Part shown: positions 21,778-31,696 of the stretch, in pieces | How positions within the stretch are numbered: position 1 is the first letter of the stretch | How the letters are laid out: each line of letters opens with the position of its first letter | Assembly: GCA_001305115.1 (NCBI GenBank) | Contig: BCAA01000010.1 | Location: 53,627-117,626 of the forward strand | Direction of reading: 5' to 3' | From: Clostridia bacterium UC5.1-1E11 | Lineage (GTDB): Bacteria > Bacillota > Clostridia > Oscillospirales > Acutalibacteraceae | DNA length: 64,000 nucleotides | The notes under the pieces: generated by a model | Seen by the model: the letters and a program-made list of their open reading frames with translations, nothing else | What the model was told of the DNA's origin: nothing | The model's database searches: none | Made by a program: the position numbers and the translations under genes

Positions 21778-22860
21778 ATGTTTGAAAATATTCAGGTGTT
21801 TGAAAAACGTTATGAAGAATTGAACCAAAAACTCTGTGACCCCACGGTTTTGACAAATCCAACGGTCTATGCAGAATTGATGAAAGAGCATAAGACCATC
21901 ACGCCCATCGTAGAGAAATACCGCGAATACAGGCGCGCAGAAGATGCACAAGCGGAGGCCCTCTCTTTGTTGGAAGAGAACGGGCTTGAAAAAGAATTGC
22001 GAGAACTGGCAGAACTGGAATTGGAGCAGGCGAAGAAGGATATCGCCCGCACTTCGGATGAGTTAAAGATTCTTTTGCTGCCCCGCGACCCAAACGATGA
22101 AAAGAACGTGATCGTGGAGATCCGCGGAGGTGCAGGGGGAGAAGAGGCAGCACTCTTTTCTGCTGTCTTGTTCCGCATGTACAGTATGTATGCAGAACGC
22201 CATGGCTGGCAAACGGAGTTGCTGAATGTGAATGAAACAGAATTGGGTGGTTACAAGGAGATCAGTTTTATGATCTCTGGCGACGGGGCTTATTCCCGCT
22301 TGAAGTACGAAAGCGGCGTACATCGCGTACAGCGCGTGCCAGAAACAGAGACCCAAGGCCGCGTACACACGTCAACGGCAACTGTGGCCGTATTGCCGGA
22401 AGTGGACGACGTGGAGATTGAGATCAACCCAAAGGATTTGCAGATCGATACCTTCCGTTCCAGCGGTGCAGGTGGTCAGCACATCAACAAGACATCCTCA
22501 GCGATCCGCATCACCCATTTACCCACGGGCATGGTAGTGGAGTGTCAGGATGAACGGAGCCAGTTCAAAAACAAGGATAAGGCCATGCGGGTACTGCGTT
22601 CCAGATTATATGAGATCGAACAGGCCAAGCAGGATGCCCAGGTGGCTGCGGACCGCCGTTCCCAAGTGGGAACGGGCGACCGTTCGGAACGAATCCGCAC
22701 ATACAATTATCCACAGGGCCGGGTGACGGATCATCGCATCGGCTTGACTCTCTACCGACTGGATGACATTCTCAATGGAGATATCGACGAGGTGATTGAT
22801 GCTCTTGTAGCCGCTGACCGCGCGGCAAAGTTGGAGCAGACGGTGGAAAACCAGGGATAA
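21778..22860 (+). CDS. prfA: Peptide chain release factor 1
   Basis: Recognises UAA and UAG stop codons and triggers peptide release. The GGQ motif is at residues 232-234 in [15 protein letters not shown]. The coiled N-terminal domain and the C-terminal [15 protein letters not shown] segment are intact. The length is 360 residues. AAAGGAG precedes ATG 21778. It is followed 14 nt later by sua5. The prmC methyltransferase often found after prfA is absent here. Confidence 0.97.
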   Translation: MFENIQVFEKRYEELNQKLCDPTVLTNPTVYAELMKEHKTITPIVEKYREYRRAEDAQAEALSLLEENGLEKELRELAELELEQAKKDIARTSDELKILLLPRDPNDEKNVIVEIRGGAGGEEAALFSAVLFRMYSMYAERHGWQTELLNVNETELGGYKEISFMISGDGAYSRLKYESGVHRVQRVPETETQGRVHTSTATVAVLPEVDDVEIEINPKDLQIDTFRSSGAGGQHINKTSSAIRITHLPTGMVVECQDERSQFKNKDKAMRVLRSRLYEIEQAKQDAQVAADRRSQVGTGDRSERIRTYNYPQGRVTDHRIGLTLYRLDDILNGDIDEVIDALVAADRAAKLEQTVENQG

Positions 22861-22874
22861 GGGGGCAGGCATCC

Positions 22875-23899
22875 ATGCAGACAAGATTTTTAAAGGCGGA
22901 TGCACCGGGCGCGGTCGAGGCTGTAGCAGCGATTTTGCAGGACGGCGGATTGGTGGGGATTCCTACAGAGACGGTCTATGGCTTGGCGGCAAATGCGTTG
23001 GATGGAACGGCGGTTGCTAAAATTTTTACTGCAAAGGGGCGCCCTATGGACAATCCTCTGATTGTACACATCAGCCACTTTGAACAGATCTATGAGTTGG
23101 TCCGAGAGGTGCCGGAAAGCGCAAAAAATTGGCAGATCGTTTTTGGCCGGGGCCGCTGACCATTATTTTGCCCAAATCGGCGCAGATTCCGGATGAGGTG
23201 AGCGCGGGTTTGGACACGGTTGCGGTACGGTTCCCCTACCACCCGGTGGCGCGCGCGGTGATTGATGCGGTGGGGGTGCCGCTTGCCGCGCCATCGGCCA
23301 ACCTGTCCGGGCATCCAAGCCCCACCACAGCAGCGCATGTGATGAATGATATGGACGGTAGGATTGAGGCCGTACTCGACGGCGGACCGTGCTCGGTCGG
23401 TGTAGAATCAACGGTGTTGACACTTGCAGAGCAGCCTCCACGCCTTTTGCGTCCGGGTGGTATTACGCTGGAACAGCTGAAAAGTGTGCTTGGCCGTGTA
23501 GAGATGGACGATGCTGTGTTGCATCCCCTGGCAGATGGGAAGCGTGCCGCATCGCCGGGGATGAAATATAAGCACTATTCACCCAGGGCAAATGTGGTTA
23601 TTCTGGACGGTTCATTGGAACACTATATCGACTATGTCAATACACATGCGGAAGATGGCGTGGCCGCTCTTTGTTATGATGGCGAGGATACAGCGTTGCG
23701 GGTTCCTGCCATCTGTTATGGCGGGGAGAAAGATTGCGGGGAACAGGCGCGCGAGCTCTTTGAAGCCCTGCGAGAACTGGATGAACGGCTCCATGCAAAG
23801 ACAGTCTATGCGCGTTGTCCGGAACCAAAAGGCGTAGGATTGGCGGTCTATAACCGCTTGATCCGAGCGGCGGGATTTGAGGTGATTGACGTTGGCTAA
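22875..23899 (+). CDS. Threonylcarbamoyl-AMP synthase, Sua5 type (1-nt deletion)
   Basis: Makes threonylcarbamoyl-AMP for t6A at position 37 of ANN-decoding tRNAs. The N-terminal YrdC domain shows PTETVYGLA and KGRPMDNPL. The frame breaks at A6 (23123-23128). With seven As the reading continues ESAKKLADRFWPGPLTIILP. The C-terminal Sua5 domain starts near KYKHYSPRANV, so this is the long, two-domain form (341 residues) and not short TsaC. Its last codons overlap the TTG start of coaE. Confidence 0.93.
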
Positions 23900-24486
23900 A
23901 CCTTTGGTCGTTGGACTTACCGGCCAACTGGGGCGGGAAAATCTACAGTGGCATCCGCTTTTGCAGCACTCGGCTGTGAGGTGATCGATTGCGACCGCGT
24001 CGCTCAAGAGGTTACGAATCGTCCGGATTGCCTTACCGCACTCCAAAGCGCCTTTGGAAACGATGTGGTGTCAGAGGGACGTTTGAACCGGGCTCTTTTG
24101 GCTGAGCGGGCCTTTTCCAATGCGGTTTCTTCAAAAAAGCTCAACGGAATTACCCATCCGCTCATCATGGAAGAGGTACGCCGGCGCATTGCCGCCAGCG
24201 GCAAAAAGGTGGTTGTGGTGGATGCGGCGCTTTTGTTTGAGAGCGGTGCGGATGCGCTTTGCCGGGTTACGGTCGCAGTCGTTGCTGAGCCAGAACTCCG
24301 GATGCGCCGGATTATGCGGCGGGACCGGATTACGGAAGTGCAGGCTCGCGCCGTATGGGGGCCCAACAGCCGAACGCATATTATACCAGCCGGGCTTCAT
24401 ATGCTATGGATGGGGGAATCGATGCCGCACAGGTTCCAGAGGAAACCGAGAAGCTGTTGCACGTTCTGTTGTCGTCATCCAGTTAA
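23892..24486 (+). CDS. coaE: Dephospho-CoA kinase (two 1-nt deletions)
   Basis: Catalyses the last step of coenzyme A synthesis. Start TTG 23892 overlaps the end of sua5. The P-loop needs one extra A at 23936-23937 to read GLTGQTGAGKSTVASAF. The middle reads FESGADALCRVTVAVVA and RRDRITEVQARA. A second missing base at CC 24351-24352 restores MGAQQPNAYYTSRASYAMD to the stop at 24484-24486. The reconciled length is 198 residues, normal for CoaE. Two indels in 600 nt of an essential gene argue for sequence error. Confidence 0.9.
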
Positions 24487-24500
24487 ACGGAGGATTTGCA

Positions 24501-25091
24501 ATGAGACGATCTGTGAAAACACTCCTTCTATTGGCTGTACTGGTTGTTGTAGGGGCGTGCCTTTTGCGGTTGGGACACGATTACTTCATGCGTACGGCGT
24601 ATCCTTTGGGATACCGTGAAATTGTGGAAGAAGAAGCGCAAACGCAAGGGGTGGACCCGGCGTTGGTTTATGCGGTGATGAAAGCGGAGAGCAATTTTGA
24701 TCCGAACGCGACATCGCATGCAGGGGCGCGTGGACTGATGCAGATCACGCCGGATACATTTGACTGGCTGCAAACGAAGTTGCGAGAAGGGGTGCCCTAT
24801 ACAGCGGATGATCTTTATACGCCGCGGGTCAATATTCGTTATGGCTGTAAATTTTTGCAGATTTTACAGGATAAGTATTCAGAGCAAACAACTGCTTTGA
24901 GTGCCTACAATGCAGGGATTGGGACGGTAAACAATTGGCTGAGCAACCCCGACGTTTCCCAGGACGGCGTGGAGCTGGACCGGATTCCGTATCCGGAGAC
25001 AGAGCGTTATGTAAATGCTGTACTGCAAAATTATCATAAATACAGGGAACTCTATGAATTTGATGAAATAGGAGGTACATTTCATGGCTAA
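24501..25091 (+). CDS. Lytic transglycosylase, SLT domain
   Basis: Predicted membrane-anchored murein lytic transglycosylase. One N-terminal hydrophobic segment (residues ~5-23) is followed by an SLT domain. The catalytic Glu lies in VMKAESNFDPNA, and GARGLMQITPDTF and LSAYNAGIGTVNNWL are the other SLT motifs. 196 residues. GGAGG lies 6 nt before ATG 24501. The family member next to coaE is a common arrangement in Clostridia. The stop overlaps the start of the aminopeptidase gene. Confidence 0.92.
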   Translation: MRRSVKTLLLLAVLVVVGACLLRLGHDYFMRTAYPLGYREIVEEEAQTQGVDPALVYAVMKAESNFDPNATSHAGARGLMQITPDTFDWLQTKLREGVPYTADDLYTPRVNIRYGCKFLQILQDKYSEQTTALSAYNAGIGTVNNWLSNPDVSQDGVELDRIPYPETERYVNAVLQNYHKYRELYEFDEIGGTFHG

Positions 25092-26498
25092 AAAAAGGAA
25101 CTGGCAGATGTTGAGCAGCTTCGTGAGGACTTGCTCATCTGTCGCAAAAATGGATACCACAAGATCCCCGATGAGCGTGTGAAGAAAGCAGACGCCTTCT
25201 GCGAGGATTATAAGGAGTTTTTGGATCACAGCAAAACAGAGCGTGAGGCAGTAAAGTCTGCCATCGTGCGCGCCGAAAAAGAAGGCTTTGTGGCGTTTGA
25301 TCCCAAAAAGAGCTACAAAGCCGGCGATAAGGTGTATTATAACAACCGTGGGAAGGCTTTGATTTTGGCCGTAATTGGCAAAGAGGGATGTAAAGATGGC
25401 GTGCGTATTGCTGCTGCACACATCGATTCCCCTCGTTTGGACCTCAAGCCCCATCCTCTCTATGAAAAGGACGAGCTGGCGCTGTTTAAATCCCATTATT
25501 ATGGCGGGATTAAGAAGTACCAGTGGACGGCAATTCCACTTTCCATGCATGGACTGGCGGTTTTGAAGGACGGAACACATGTGGAAATTCGCCTGGGAGA
25601 AGAGCCCGGAGAACCACAGTTCTGCGTCACCGACTTGCTGCCGCATCTGGGCACAGAACAGATGTCAAAGACGCTTGGAAAGGCGATTGAAGGAGAAAAC
25701 CTGAACATTCTGGCGGGAAGCCGTCCTGTGCGCGCAGAGGACGGAGACAATCTCTTCAAACTGAATACCATGCGTCTGATCCATGAAAAGTATGGCATGA
25801 CAGAAGAAGACTTTGTTTCAGCTGATATTGAATTTGTTCCTGCATTCAAGGCCTCGGATGTTGGGTTTGACCGCAGCATGATCGGCGCCTATGGGCATGA
25901 CGACCGTGTTTGTGCGTATCCGTCGCTGATGGCGGTGCTGAACGCGAAGAACCCGCAGCACACAATTTTGACCGTTCTTGCCGATCGGGAGGAGATTGGC
26001 AGCGATGGCAACACCGGCTTGAATTCTGAATTCATGCGGTATTTCATTGCGGATCTCGCGCAAGCAGAGGGCCTAGAGGCGCGTCACGTGCTCAGCAAGT
26101 CAAAATGCCTTTCGGCGGACGTCACAGCGGCGTATGATCCCACCTATGCAAGCGCTTATGAAAAGACCAATTCCACGTTTTTGAATAATGGAATTGCCAT
26201 GAGTAAATACACCGGTTCCCGTGGGAAGAGTGGAACTTCGGAGGCCACAGCAGAGTTTGTTGCAGAGGTTCGCAGTATTTTTGAAAAGAACGATGTGCTC
26301 TGGCAGATCGGTGAGCTGGGCAAGGTAGATGGCGGTGGCGGCGGAACTGTTGCGATGTTTGTTGCCAATTTGAACGTAGATGTTCTCGATGTGGGCGTAC
26401 CGGTATTGTCGATGCATTCTCCGTTTGAAATCGTATCTAAGACAGACATCTATATGACCTATAAGGGAATCAAGGCATTCTTTGAGTCAAAGATCTGA
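25084..26498 (+). CDS. M18-family aminopeptidase (1-nt deletion at N-terminus)
   Basis: Two-metal cytosolic aminopeptidase. ATG 25084, with GGAGG upstream, leads into an A7 run (25085-25100 region). With eight As the start reads MAKKKELADVEQLREDLL and joins the long frame. Metal-site motifs are AAHIDSPRLDLKPHPLYE, GHDDRVCAYPSL, DREEIGSDGNTG and VSADVTAAYDP. The total is 471 residues, as expected for the M18 (aspartyl aminopeptidase-like) family. The start overlaps the transglycosylase stop by 8 nt. Confidence 0.93.
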
Positions 26499-26608
26499 TC
26501 GATCAAAGACGTAAAGCGGCCGATGATGGCACGGTAGCCGATTCAAGCAGTTTGAATTTTTAATTAAAATTCTATTTTTTAGCCAGAACCCTGCGCTGAA
26601 AGAGTAAG

Positions 26609-26665
26609 AGGGTGTTCCCAAACTACGAATTTTTCGATTCATAGGAAAGGGGCATCCTCTTTCTG
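26609..26665 (+). terminator. Possible terminator after the aminopeptidase
   Basis: GAGGGTG followed by TTCCC pairs with GGGG and CATCCTC near 26650-26660, then TTTCTGTTT. The stem is imperfect with a long loop. Confidence 0.45.
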
Positions 26666-26687
26666 TTTGGAAAAATATTTAAGTTTA

Positions 26688-26736
26688 AAAAAACGAGGGT
26701 ATCCTTCCGTCCTTTCATGACTTTTGGGATACCCTC
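26688..26736 (-). terminator. Terminator of the hyd maturase operon
   Basis: On the minus strand, GAGGGTATCC (26736-26727) pairs perfectly with GGATACCCTC (26704-26695), followed by G and seven Ts. It lies 15 nt past the reconciled hydF stop, which supports that stop. Confidence 0.85.
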
Positions 26737-26750
26737 TTGTTGTATGGAAT

Positions 26751-27941
26751 TCACAGTGTGATATGGTCGAGAATACCATTTAGCTTTGCAAGTAAAAACG
26801 CCGTAATTGGTGATCGGCACCTGTGCGTCTTCCGCGCGCGCAATGCGCGAAAGAAGATATTTGCGATTAAACATACAGCCTCCACAATGGACGATCAAAT
26901 CGTACGATGAGAGATCTTCAGGAAAGTCTGCACCGCTTACAATCTGAATGTCCATGTTTTTGCCGTATTTTTTGCGCAATAGGTTGGGAATCTTAACCCT
27001 TCCGATATCCTCGCTCAACGGAGCGTGCGTGCAAGCCTCTGCGATTAACACATGAGAATGCTCATTTAGTTGTTCTACCGCTTGTGCGCCGCGCACATAA
27101 GCATCCAAATCGCCTTTGTATGCGGCAAATAGCACAGAAAAAGAAGTCAACTTACTTTCTTTAGGCGCCTTCTCATAGACTACACGAAAGGCTTGAGAAT
27201 CCGTAATGATCAGCTGTGGCGGCGTTTTCAGTGCGGCCAGAGCACCCTCCATCGTCTCCGGTGTTACATTGATGGAGATACAGCGATTGTCCAGCAGATC
27301 GCGGATGGTCTGTACCTGTGGAAGAATCAAGCGTCCTTTAGGCGCTTCGCTGTCTTGAGGCATCACCAACATGACCACATCACCCTCTTTGACCAAACGG
27401 CCAGTGATGCTCTGTGCGCCATACCCTTCCGGAAGCGCACGTGTGAGTTCAGCCAGAAGAGCGGGGATTCCGGTGCGATCTATCGCGCTGACCGCAATTG
27501 GAGAAAGGGAAAGGTCCTTCTGAATATGTTCCATCAAAGGTTTCGGGTCCCGAAGATCGCTCTTATTCACAACGGCGATGACCGGAACACCGTTGGTTTT
27601 GAGTATTTCCAGCCAGGATTTTCCATGGAAAAATCCGGATTGCTGAATAGCAGAATCGCAATGTCGGCCTTTGGGAGGGTTTGGCGCGTCTTTTGTATGC
27701 GTAGTTCGCCCAATTCCCCCTCATCGTCAAAGCCGGCAGTGTCAATAAAAACACAGGCGCCCAATCCGCGTACTTCCATTGCTTTATAGACGGGGTCTGT
27801 CGTAGTGCCCGCAATGTCGGATACGAGCGCTACATCCTGGTTTGTCAATGCGTTAATCAGCGAAGATTTGCCGCTGTTGCGCTTGCCGTAGATTGCGATA
27901 TGCAGACGATTGGCATTGGGCGTTTGATTGAGATCGTTCAT
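26751..27941 (-). CDS. hydF: [FeFe]-hydrogenase maturation GTPase HydF (two indels)
   Basis: GTPase and scaffold on which the 2Fe subcluster of the H-cluster is assembled and passed to the hydrogenase. The P-loop GKRNSGKSS is at residues 19-27 and the switch region has DTAGFDD. The C-terminal cluster-binding part shows ACTHAPL and HCGGCMFNRK, the HydF cysteine and histidine signature. Two indels break the frame: a missing base in T4 27619-27622, and an extra one in A5 26794-26798. Repair gives VNKSDLRDP and ends AKLNGILDHITL at 26751, for 396 residues. Confidence 0.93.
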
Positions 27942-28111
27942 AGAATCCTCCTAAAGAATATGCAGGTTTCTCCGCTGTAGAGCTGGCTCTTCGGACGAAA
28001 AGAATTCCTCCACTTGGGGGAATCGAACGAAGAACCGGTACTCTGCCGAAATGAACTCCGAAAATCCTTTCGGACCAGCCCATGTTGGGTGTATTCCGAA
28101 TTCGATTTGCA

Positions 28112-29530
28112 TCAGAAGCGAAAATCGCGAAGCCCTTCGTCAAGGCCATGGAGATTTTTGAGTGCGATTTCCCGAACCTTGTCGTTCGGGATCGTCTGCA
28201 CCTCTTTATCGATCATCTCTAAGGCCAATTGCTTGGTTTCAGGGCTGGCATAATCTTCTGCATATTCCTTTAGAGTCATCAAAGCATTGGGGAGGCAGCA
28301 GTTTTTGATCTGCCCAGCTTTCACGAGGCTCATAAAGCGGTCGCCTGTGCGTCCTGCGCGGTAACATGCTGTGCAGAAGCTAGGAATATATCCCAGCTTC
28401 AACAGCCAGTTGACCACTTCATCCAGTGTCCGGTGGTCGCTGACTTCAAATTGGGCAGAGTCCTCCTCCATGCGGTCCTCTTCCGCATAGCCGCCCACAC
28501 TGGTGCGGGAACCGCCGCTGATCTGGGACACTCCATACTTGATGACCATTTCGCGGGTGCGCTGCGATTCGCGCGTAGAGACGATGAGTCCCGTGTACGG
28601 GACAGCAATACGCAAAATGGCGACGATTTTTTGGAACAGCTCGTCCGAAATCGCGTTGCTAAAATCGCTTACATCGATGTCGTCGGCGTTGCGCAGACGG
28701 GGAACACTGATCGTATGAGGTCCCACCCCATAGACGGCTTCCAAGTGTTCAGCGTGCATCAGAAGGCCGACAAAGTCATAACGGTACAGGTTCAAACCAA
28801 ACAGAACGCCGCAACCCACATCATCGATGCCGCCCTGCATAGCACGGTCCATCGCCTCTGTGTGGTAGGCATAGTTACTCTTCGGACCTGTGGGGTGTAA
28901 TTTTTCGTATTGTTCTTTGTTGTAGGTTTCCTGAAATAGGATGTATGTGCCGATACCCGCTTCCTTTAGTTTGCGGTAATTTTCCACTGTTGTGGCAGCG
29001 ATATTGACGTTGACACGGCGGATTGCGCCATTTTTATGTTTGATGGAATAGATGGTTTTGATACTCTCCAATACGTATTCGATTGGATTGTTGACAGGGT
29101 CCTCGCCGGTTTCCAAGGCCAAACGCTTATGACCCATATCCTGCAGGGCGATCACTTCCCGGCGGATTTCATCCTGGGTCAACTTCTTGCGTGCGATATG
29201 ACCGTTTTTCTTATGGTACGGACAGTAAGTACAACCATTTACGCAGTAATTAGAGAGATACAGCGGTGCAAACATCACAATACGGTTGCCATAAAACTCC
29301 TGCTTAATTTTTGTGGCCTGTGCAAAGATGCGTTCCAATGCGTCTTTGTCTTCACAGGCGAGCAGGACAGCCGCCTCGCGATGCGTCAATCCTTTGAGTT
29401 CATCGGTCTTGTCGATGAGGCGGTTAACCAATTCCAGGTTGTCCTTATTTTCTTCCGCATAGCGGAGGGTATCGCGAATTTCTTCATCGTCAATAAATTC
29501 AGTCGCAATGGGTGATTTTGGATTATACAT
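28112..29530 (-). CDS. hydG: [FeFe]-hydrogenase maturase HydG
   Basis: Radical SAM tyrosine lyase that produces CO and cyanide ligands for the H-cluster. The radical SAM cluster Cys are 96, 100 and 103 (CVNGCTYC). The HydG-specific C-terminal region with CTACYRAGRTGDRF and CCLPNA holds the auxiliary cluster Cys, which separates it from ThiH. The 472 residues are complete and uninterrupted. It lies between hydE and hydF, with gaps of 49 and 170 nt. Confidence 0.96.
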   Translation of the reverse strand: MYNPKSPIATEFIDDEEIRDTLRYAEENKDNLELVNRLIDKTDELKGLTHREAAVLLACEDKDALERIFAQATKIKQEFYGNRIVMFAPLYLSNYCVNGCTYCPYHKKNGHIARKKLTQDEIRREVIALQDMGHKRLALETGEDPVNNPIEYVLESIKTIYSIKHKNGAIRRVNVNIAATTVENYRKLKEAGIGTYILFQETYNKEQYEKLHPTGPKSNYAYHTEAMDRAMQGGIDDVGCGVLFGLNLYRYDFVGLLMHAEHLEAVYGVGPHTISVPRLRNADDIDVSDFSNAISDELFQKIVAILRIAVPYTGLIVSTRESQRTREMVIKYGVSQISGGSRTSVGGYAEEDRMEEDSAQFEVSDHRTLDEVVNWLLKLGYIPSFCTACYRAGRTGDRFMSLVKAGQIKNCCLPNALMTLKEYAEDYASPETKQLALEMIDKEVQTIPNDKVREIALKNLHGLDEGLRDFRF

Positions 29531-29579
29531 CGTTCATTCTTCCTTTCAATCCGTCAAAGTCCATACAGAGTTATAAAAT

Positions 29580-30539
29580 TTATACAGGGGTTCGGTTCAG
29601 CGAACGGATTTCCGCTTCGGTCTCAAGGCGGCCAGTGCGGATGTCAACGTCGGAAAAGGCCGCCGGATAGATCTGATAGAGTTTTTTTAAGTTATTTGGC
29701 GTGACCTTTCGCATGATGACATTGGCCCCACAAGAAAATACATTTTCTTTTTGTGCGTCATCCAATACGCCAAGAGCCGTTGTCGCAGGCAAATTCGCCC
29801 GCGGCAACAGCAAACGTGCCAATGCGACTGCCCGCTTTGTCAACTCTGTGCTGCCAGGAGTCGCTTCCCGGAGCGGTGTGTCCGGATGGGGGATAAAGGG
29901 GCCGATGCCAGCCATATCACATCCAATCTCTTGCAGGAGAAGCAGGTCTCCGGCGATGGTGGAGAGCGTTTGCCCTGGCAGGCCAATCATAAATCCGCCG
30001 CCGGTTTCATAGCCGATCCGTTTTAAGCTGCGCAGGCACGCAACCCGTGCTTCCAATGAGCTGTCCGGATGAAGCGTGGCATACAATTTTGGGTCAGACG
30101 TTTCATGCTTGAGGAGATACCGGTCCGCGCCACAGTCGCGCCAGTACTGGTAAACGGATTCGGGATGCTCGCCACAACTCAAAGTAACAGCCATTCCAGT
30201 CTTTTTGATCTGTTTGACGACCTCACCGATCATATCCGGCGTATACCAGGGGTCTTCTCCCGATTGGAGAACAATGGTTTTGTAACCCGCCTGGCAGGCC
30301 TCTTGGGCTGTGGAAATCATGTCCCGAGGGTCCATACGGAACCGGGGGAGATTTTTATCCGTGGCATTGAGACCGCAATAACAACACAGGCGTTTACAAT
30401 GGTTGGAAAATTCCAGCAATGCGCGAATGTGCACAATATCGCCGACTGTTTCCGCACGCAATGCATCGGCTTGTGCGTAGATTTCCTGGAAATCCTCCAA
30501 TGCCAGGAACGTTTCGAGTTGTTTACGTGTATAGGTCAT
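29580..30539 (-). CDS. hydE: [FeFe]-hydrogenase maturase HydE
   Basis: Radical SAM enzyme acting on the organometallic intermediate on the way to the bridging dithiolate ligand. Cluster Cys are 48, 52 and 55 (CKRLCCYC), followed by LQSGEDPWY and GGFMIGLPGQT, typical of the BioB-like TIM barrel. 319 residues is slightly shorter than most HydE proteins (about 350), mainly at the C-terminus. The start codon overlaps the stop of the TM1266-family gene (ATGA), indicating translational coupling. Confidence 0.93.
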   Translation of the reverse strand: MTYTRKQLETFLALEDFQEIYAQADALRAETVGDIVHIRALLEFSNHCKRLCCYCGLNATDKNLPRFRMDPRDMISTAQEACQAGYKTIVLQSGEDPWYTPDMIGEVVKQIKKTGMAVTLSCGEHPESVYQYWRDCGADRYLLKHETSDPKLYATLHPDSSLEARVACLRSLKRIGYETGGGFMIGLPGQTLSTIAGDLLLLQEIGCDMAGIGPFIPHPDTPLREATPGSTELTKRAVALARLLLPRANLPATTALGVLDDAQKENVFSCGANVIMRKVTPNNLKKLYQIYPAAFSDVDIRTGRLETEAEIRSLNRTPV

Positions 30540-30793
30540 TCTGTCTGCCCAGCCTTTGAATAGATGGTTTTCACACTGAGGCCTTTTAGCATGCCCAGCT
30601 TCCCAGAAATAGTGCTGATGATGTTCATCGGCGCATCCACAGCCACGCTGATGATAGAAATCCCTCGGCTGCGATAAGGAATTCCCATACGTCCGATGAT
30701 ATAGTCGCCATATTCGTGTAGAATATGGTTGAGCGATTCCACATTGTTCATATCTTCCACGACAATGCCAATCAACGCAACCCGTTTTTCCAT
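30536..30793 (-). CDS. TM1266-family iron-only hydrogenase system regulator
   Basis: Small ACT/NikR-like protein (85 residues) of the TM1266 family, found almost always with hydE, hydF and hydG. MEKRVALIGIVVEDMNNVES opens the domain, and YGDYIIGRMGIPYR and ISIISVAVDAPMN are typical. ATG 30793 has GGAGG 7 nt upstream; the five-residue longer start is less likely. No DNA-binding helix is seen, so any regulatory role is uncertain. It is the first gene of the hyd operon. Confidence 0.9.
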   Translation of the reverse strand: MEKRVALIGIVVEDMNNVESLNHILHEYGDYIIGRMGIPYRSRGISIISVAVDAPMNIISTISGKLGMLKGLSVKTIYSKAGQTE

Positions 30794-30814
30794 ATTGGTT
30801 CCTCCCAAACAGTC

Positions 30815-30844
30815 AAAAAGCTCCGCGCAAAAAAGCGCGGAGCT
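30815..30844 (-). terminator. Attenuator-type terminator upstream of the hyd operon
   Basis: On the minus strand, AGCTCCGCGC pairs perfectly with GCGCGGAGCT around six Ts, then five Ts follow. It lies between the promoter at 30969-30997 and the first gene at 30793, so transcription of TM1266-hydEGF must pass it. Confidence 0.8.
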
Positions 30845-30962
30845 ACCCTGATTTTTCAGTCATAACAACCGCCTTCTTTCTCGGGAAAGCCCCTCGTAAA
30901 TCAGAACGTATCTGTGTTTTTAGATCCTCACCCGCGGGAAGCGCCCTTGGGATTGGAAGATT
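30815..30962 (-). promoter_or_regulatory. Structured 5' leader of the hyd maturase operon
   Basis: About 150 nt of untranslated leader. It contains CTGATTT pairing with AAATCAG around a GGGG-CTTT-CCC mini-hairpin, then the terminator. An upstream GC-rich segment with GCGGGTGAG could pair, with a two-base bulge, with the CTCCGC of the terminator arm and act as an antiterminator. I compared it by eye with T-box, cobalamin, SAM, FMN, lysine and THF consensus motifs and found no match. Confidence 0.55.
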
Positions 30963-30968
30963 TGTTTC

Positions 30969-30997
30969 ATTCTACCAAGTTTCGAACAAAAAGTCAA
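30969..30997 (-). promoter_or_regulatory. Promoter of the hyd maturase operon
   Basis: On the minus strand, TTGACT (30997-30992), a 17-nt spacer and TAGAAT (30974-30969). Strong match to sigma-A. Confidence 0.75.
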
Positions 30998-31042
30998 TAG
31001 CATGTACAAATGCTACATAAAATTTGTCTATTTCGGATAGGG

Positions 31043-31504
31043 TCACTTTCCTTTGGGCATGATTTCCTCCGTATCCAGCGGGATGGTGACAGGGCCGTCG
31101 TTTTCGATGGAGACCAACATATCTGCTCCAAATTCACCGGTAGCTGTGCGAATTCCCCGCGCCTGTATTTGTGCAATAAAGCGGTTGTAGAGGGGAATCG
31201 CCGTTTCGGGTTTTGCTGCACGGATAAACGATGGCCGGCGGCCTTTTCGGCAATCGGCACACAGGGTAAACTGGGACACAATCAGCATTTCCCCCTGTAT
31301 ATCCAACAGGGAACGGTTCATTTTTCCTGTATCATCTTCGAAAATGCGAAGGCCGGCAATTTTATCTGCAAGGTAATCACATTCTTGTTCGGTGTCTACA
31401 TCGGTCACACCGAGCAAAACCATCAATCCGCATTGGATTTCCCCGACGGTTTTTCCATCGATGGAGACACTGGACTGCCTGACTCTTTGGACGACTGCTT
31501 TCAT
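31043..31504 (-). CDS. dtd: D-aminoacyl-tRNA deacylase
   Basis: Hydrolyses D-amino acids from mischarged t[21 protein letters not shown] is the standard N-terminus, the SQFTL motif holds the active site, and a GP motif occurs in NDGPVTI near the C-terminus, which provides the cross-subunit chirality check. 153 residues, full length. GGAGGAGAACC precedes ATG 31504. It lies upstream of the hyd promoter on the same strand but has no evident terminator between them. Confidence 0.95.
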   Translation of the reverse strand: MKAVVQRVRQSSVSIDGKTVGEIQCGLMVLLGVTDVDTEQECDYLADKIAGLRIFEDDTGKMNRSLLDIQGEMLIVSQFTLCADCRKGRRPSFIRAAKPETAIPLYNRFIAQIQARGIRTATGEFGADMLVSIENDGPVTIPLDTEEIMPKGK

Positions 31505-31696
31505 AAATGGTTCTCCTCCTACGTTTCGTCGATAGTTCTATTTTAGTTTGAATAACAGGGTTTGGCAAGGGCTTCCCAGTTTGGAAAAAATTGTGTAAAG
31601 AGAATCGGCAAAAATCAGTGGCTTTTTTATATCTCGCTGTAGTATAATAAAACTACTCACACATAATTTGTGGTTTGAAAAAGGAGTGCATGTTCT

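Noticed and set aside
30815..30990. T-box riboswitch upstream of TM1266
   Set aside because: The element AGGGTAGC-CCGCG resembles the T-box antiterminator, but the key TGGN bulge that pairs with the tRNA end is absent and no specifier loop was found.
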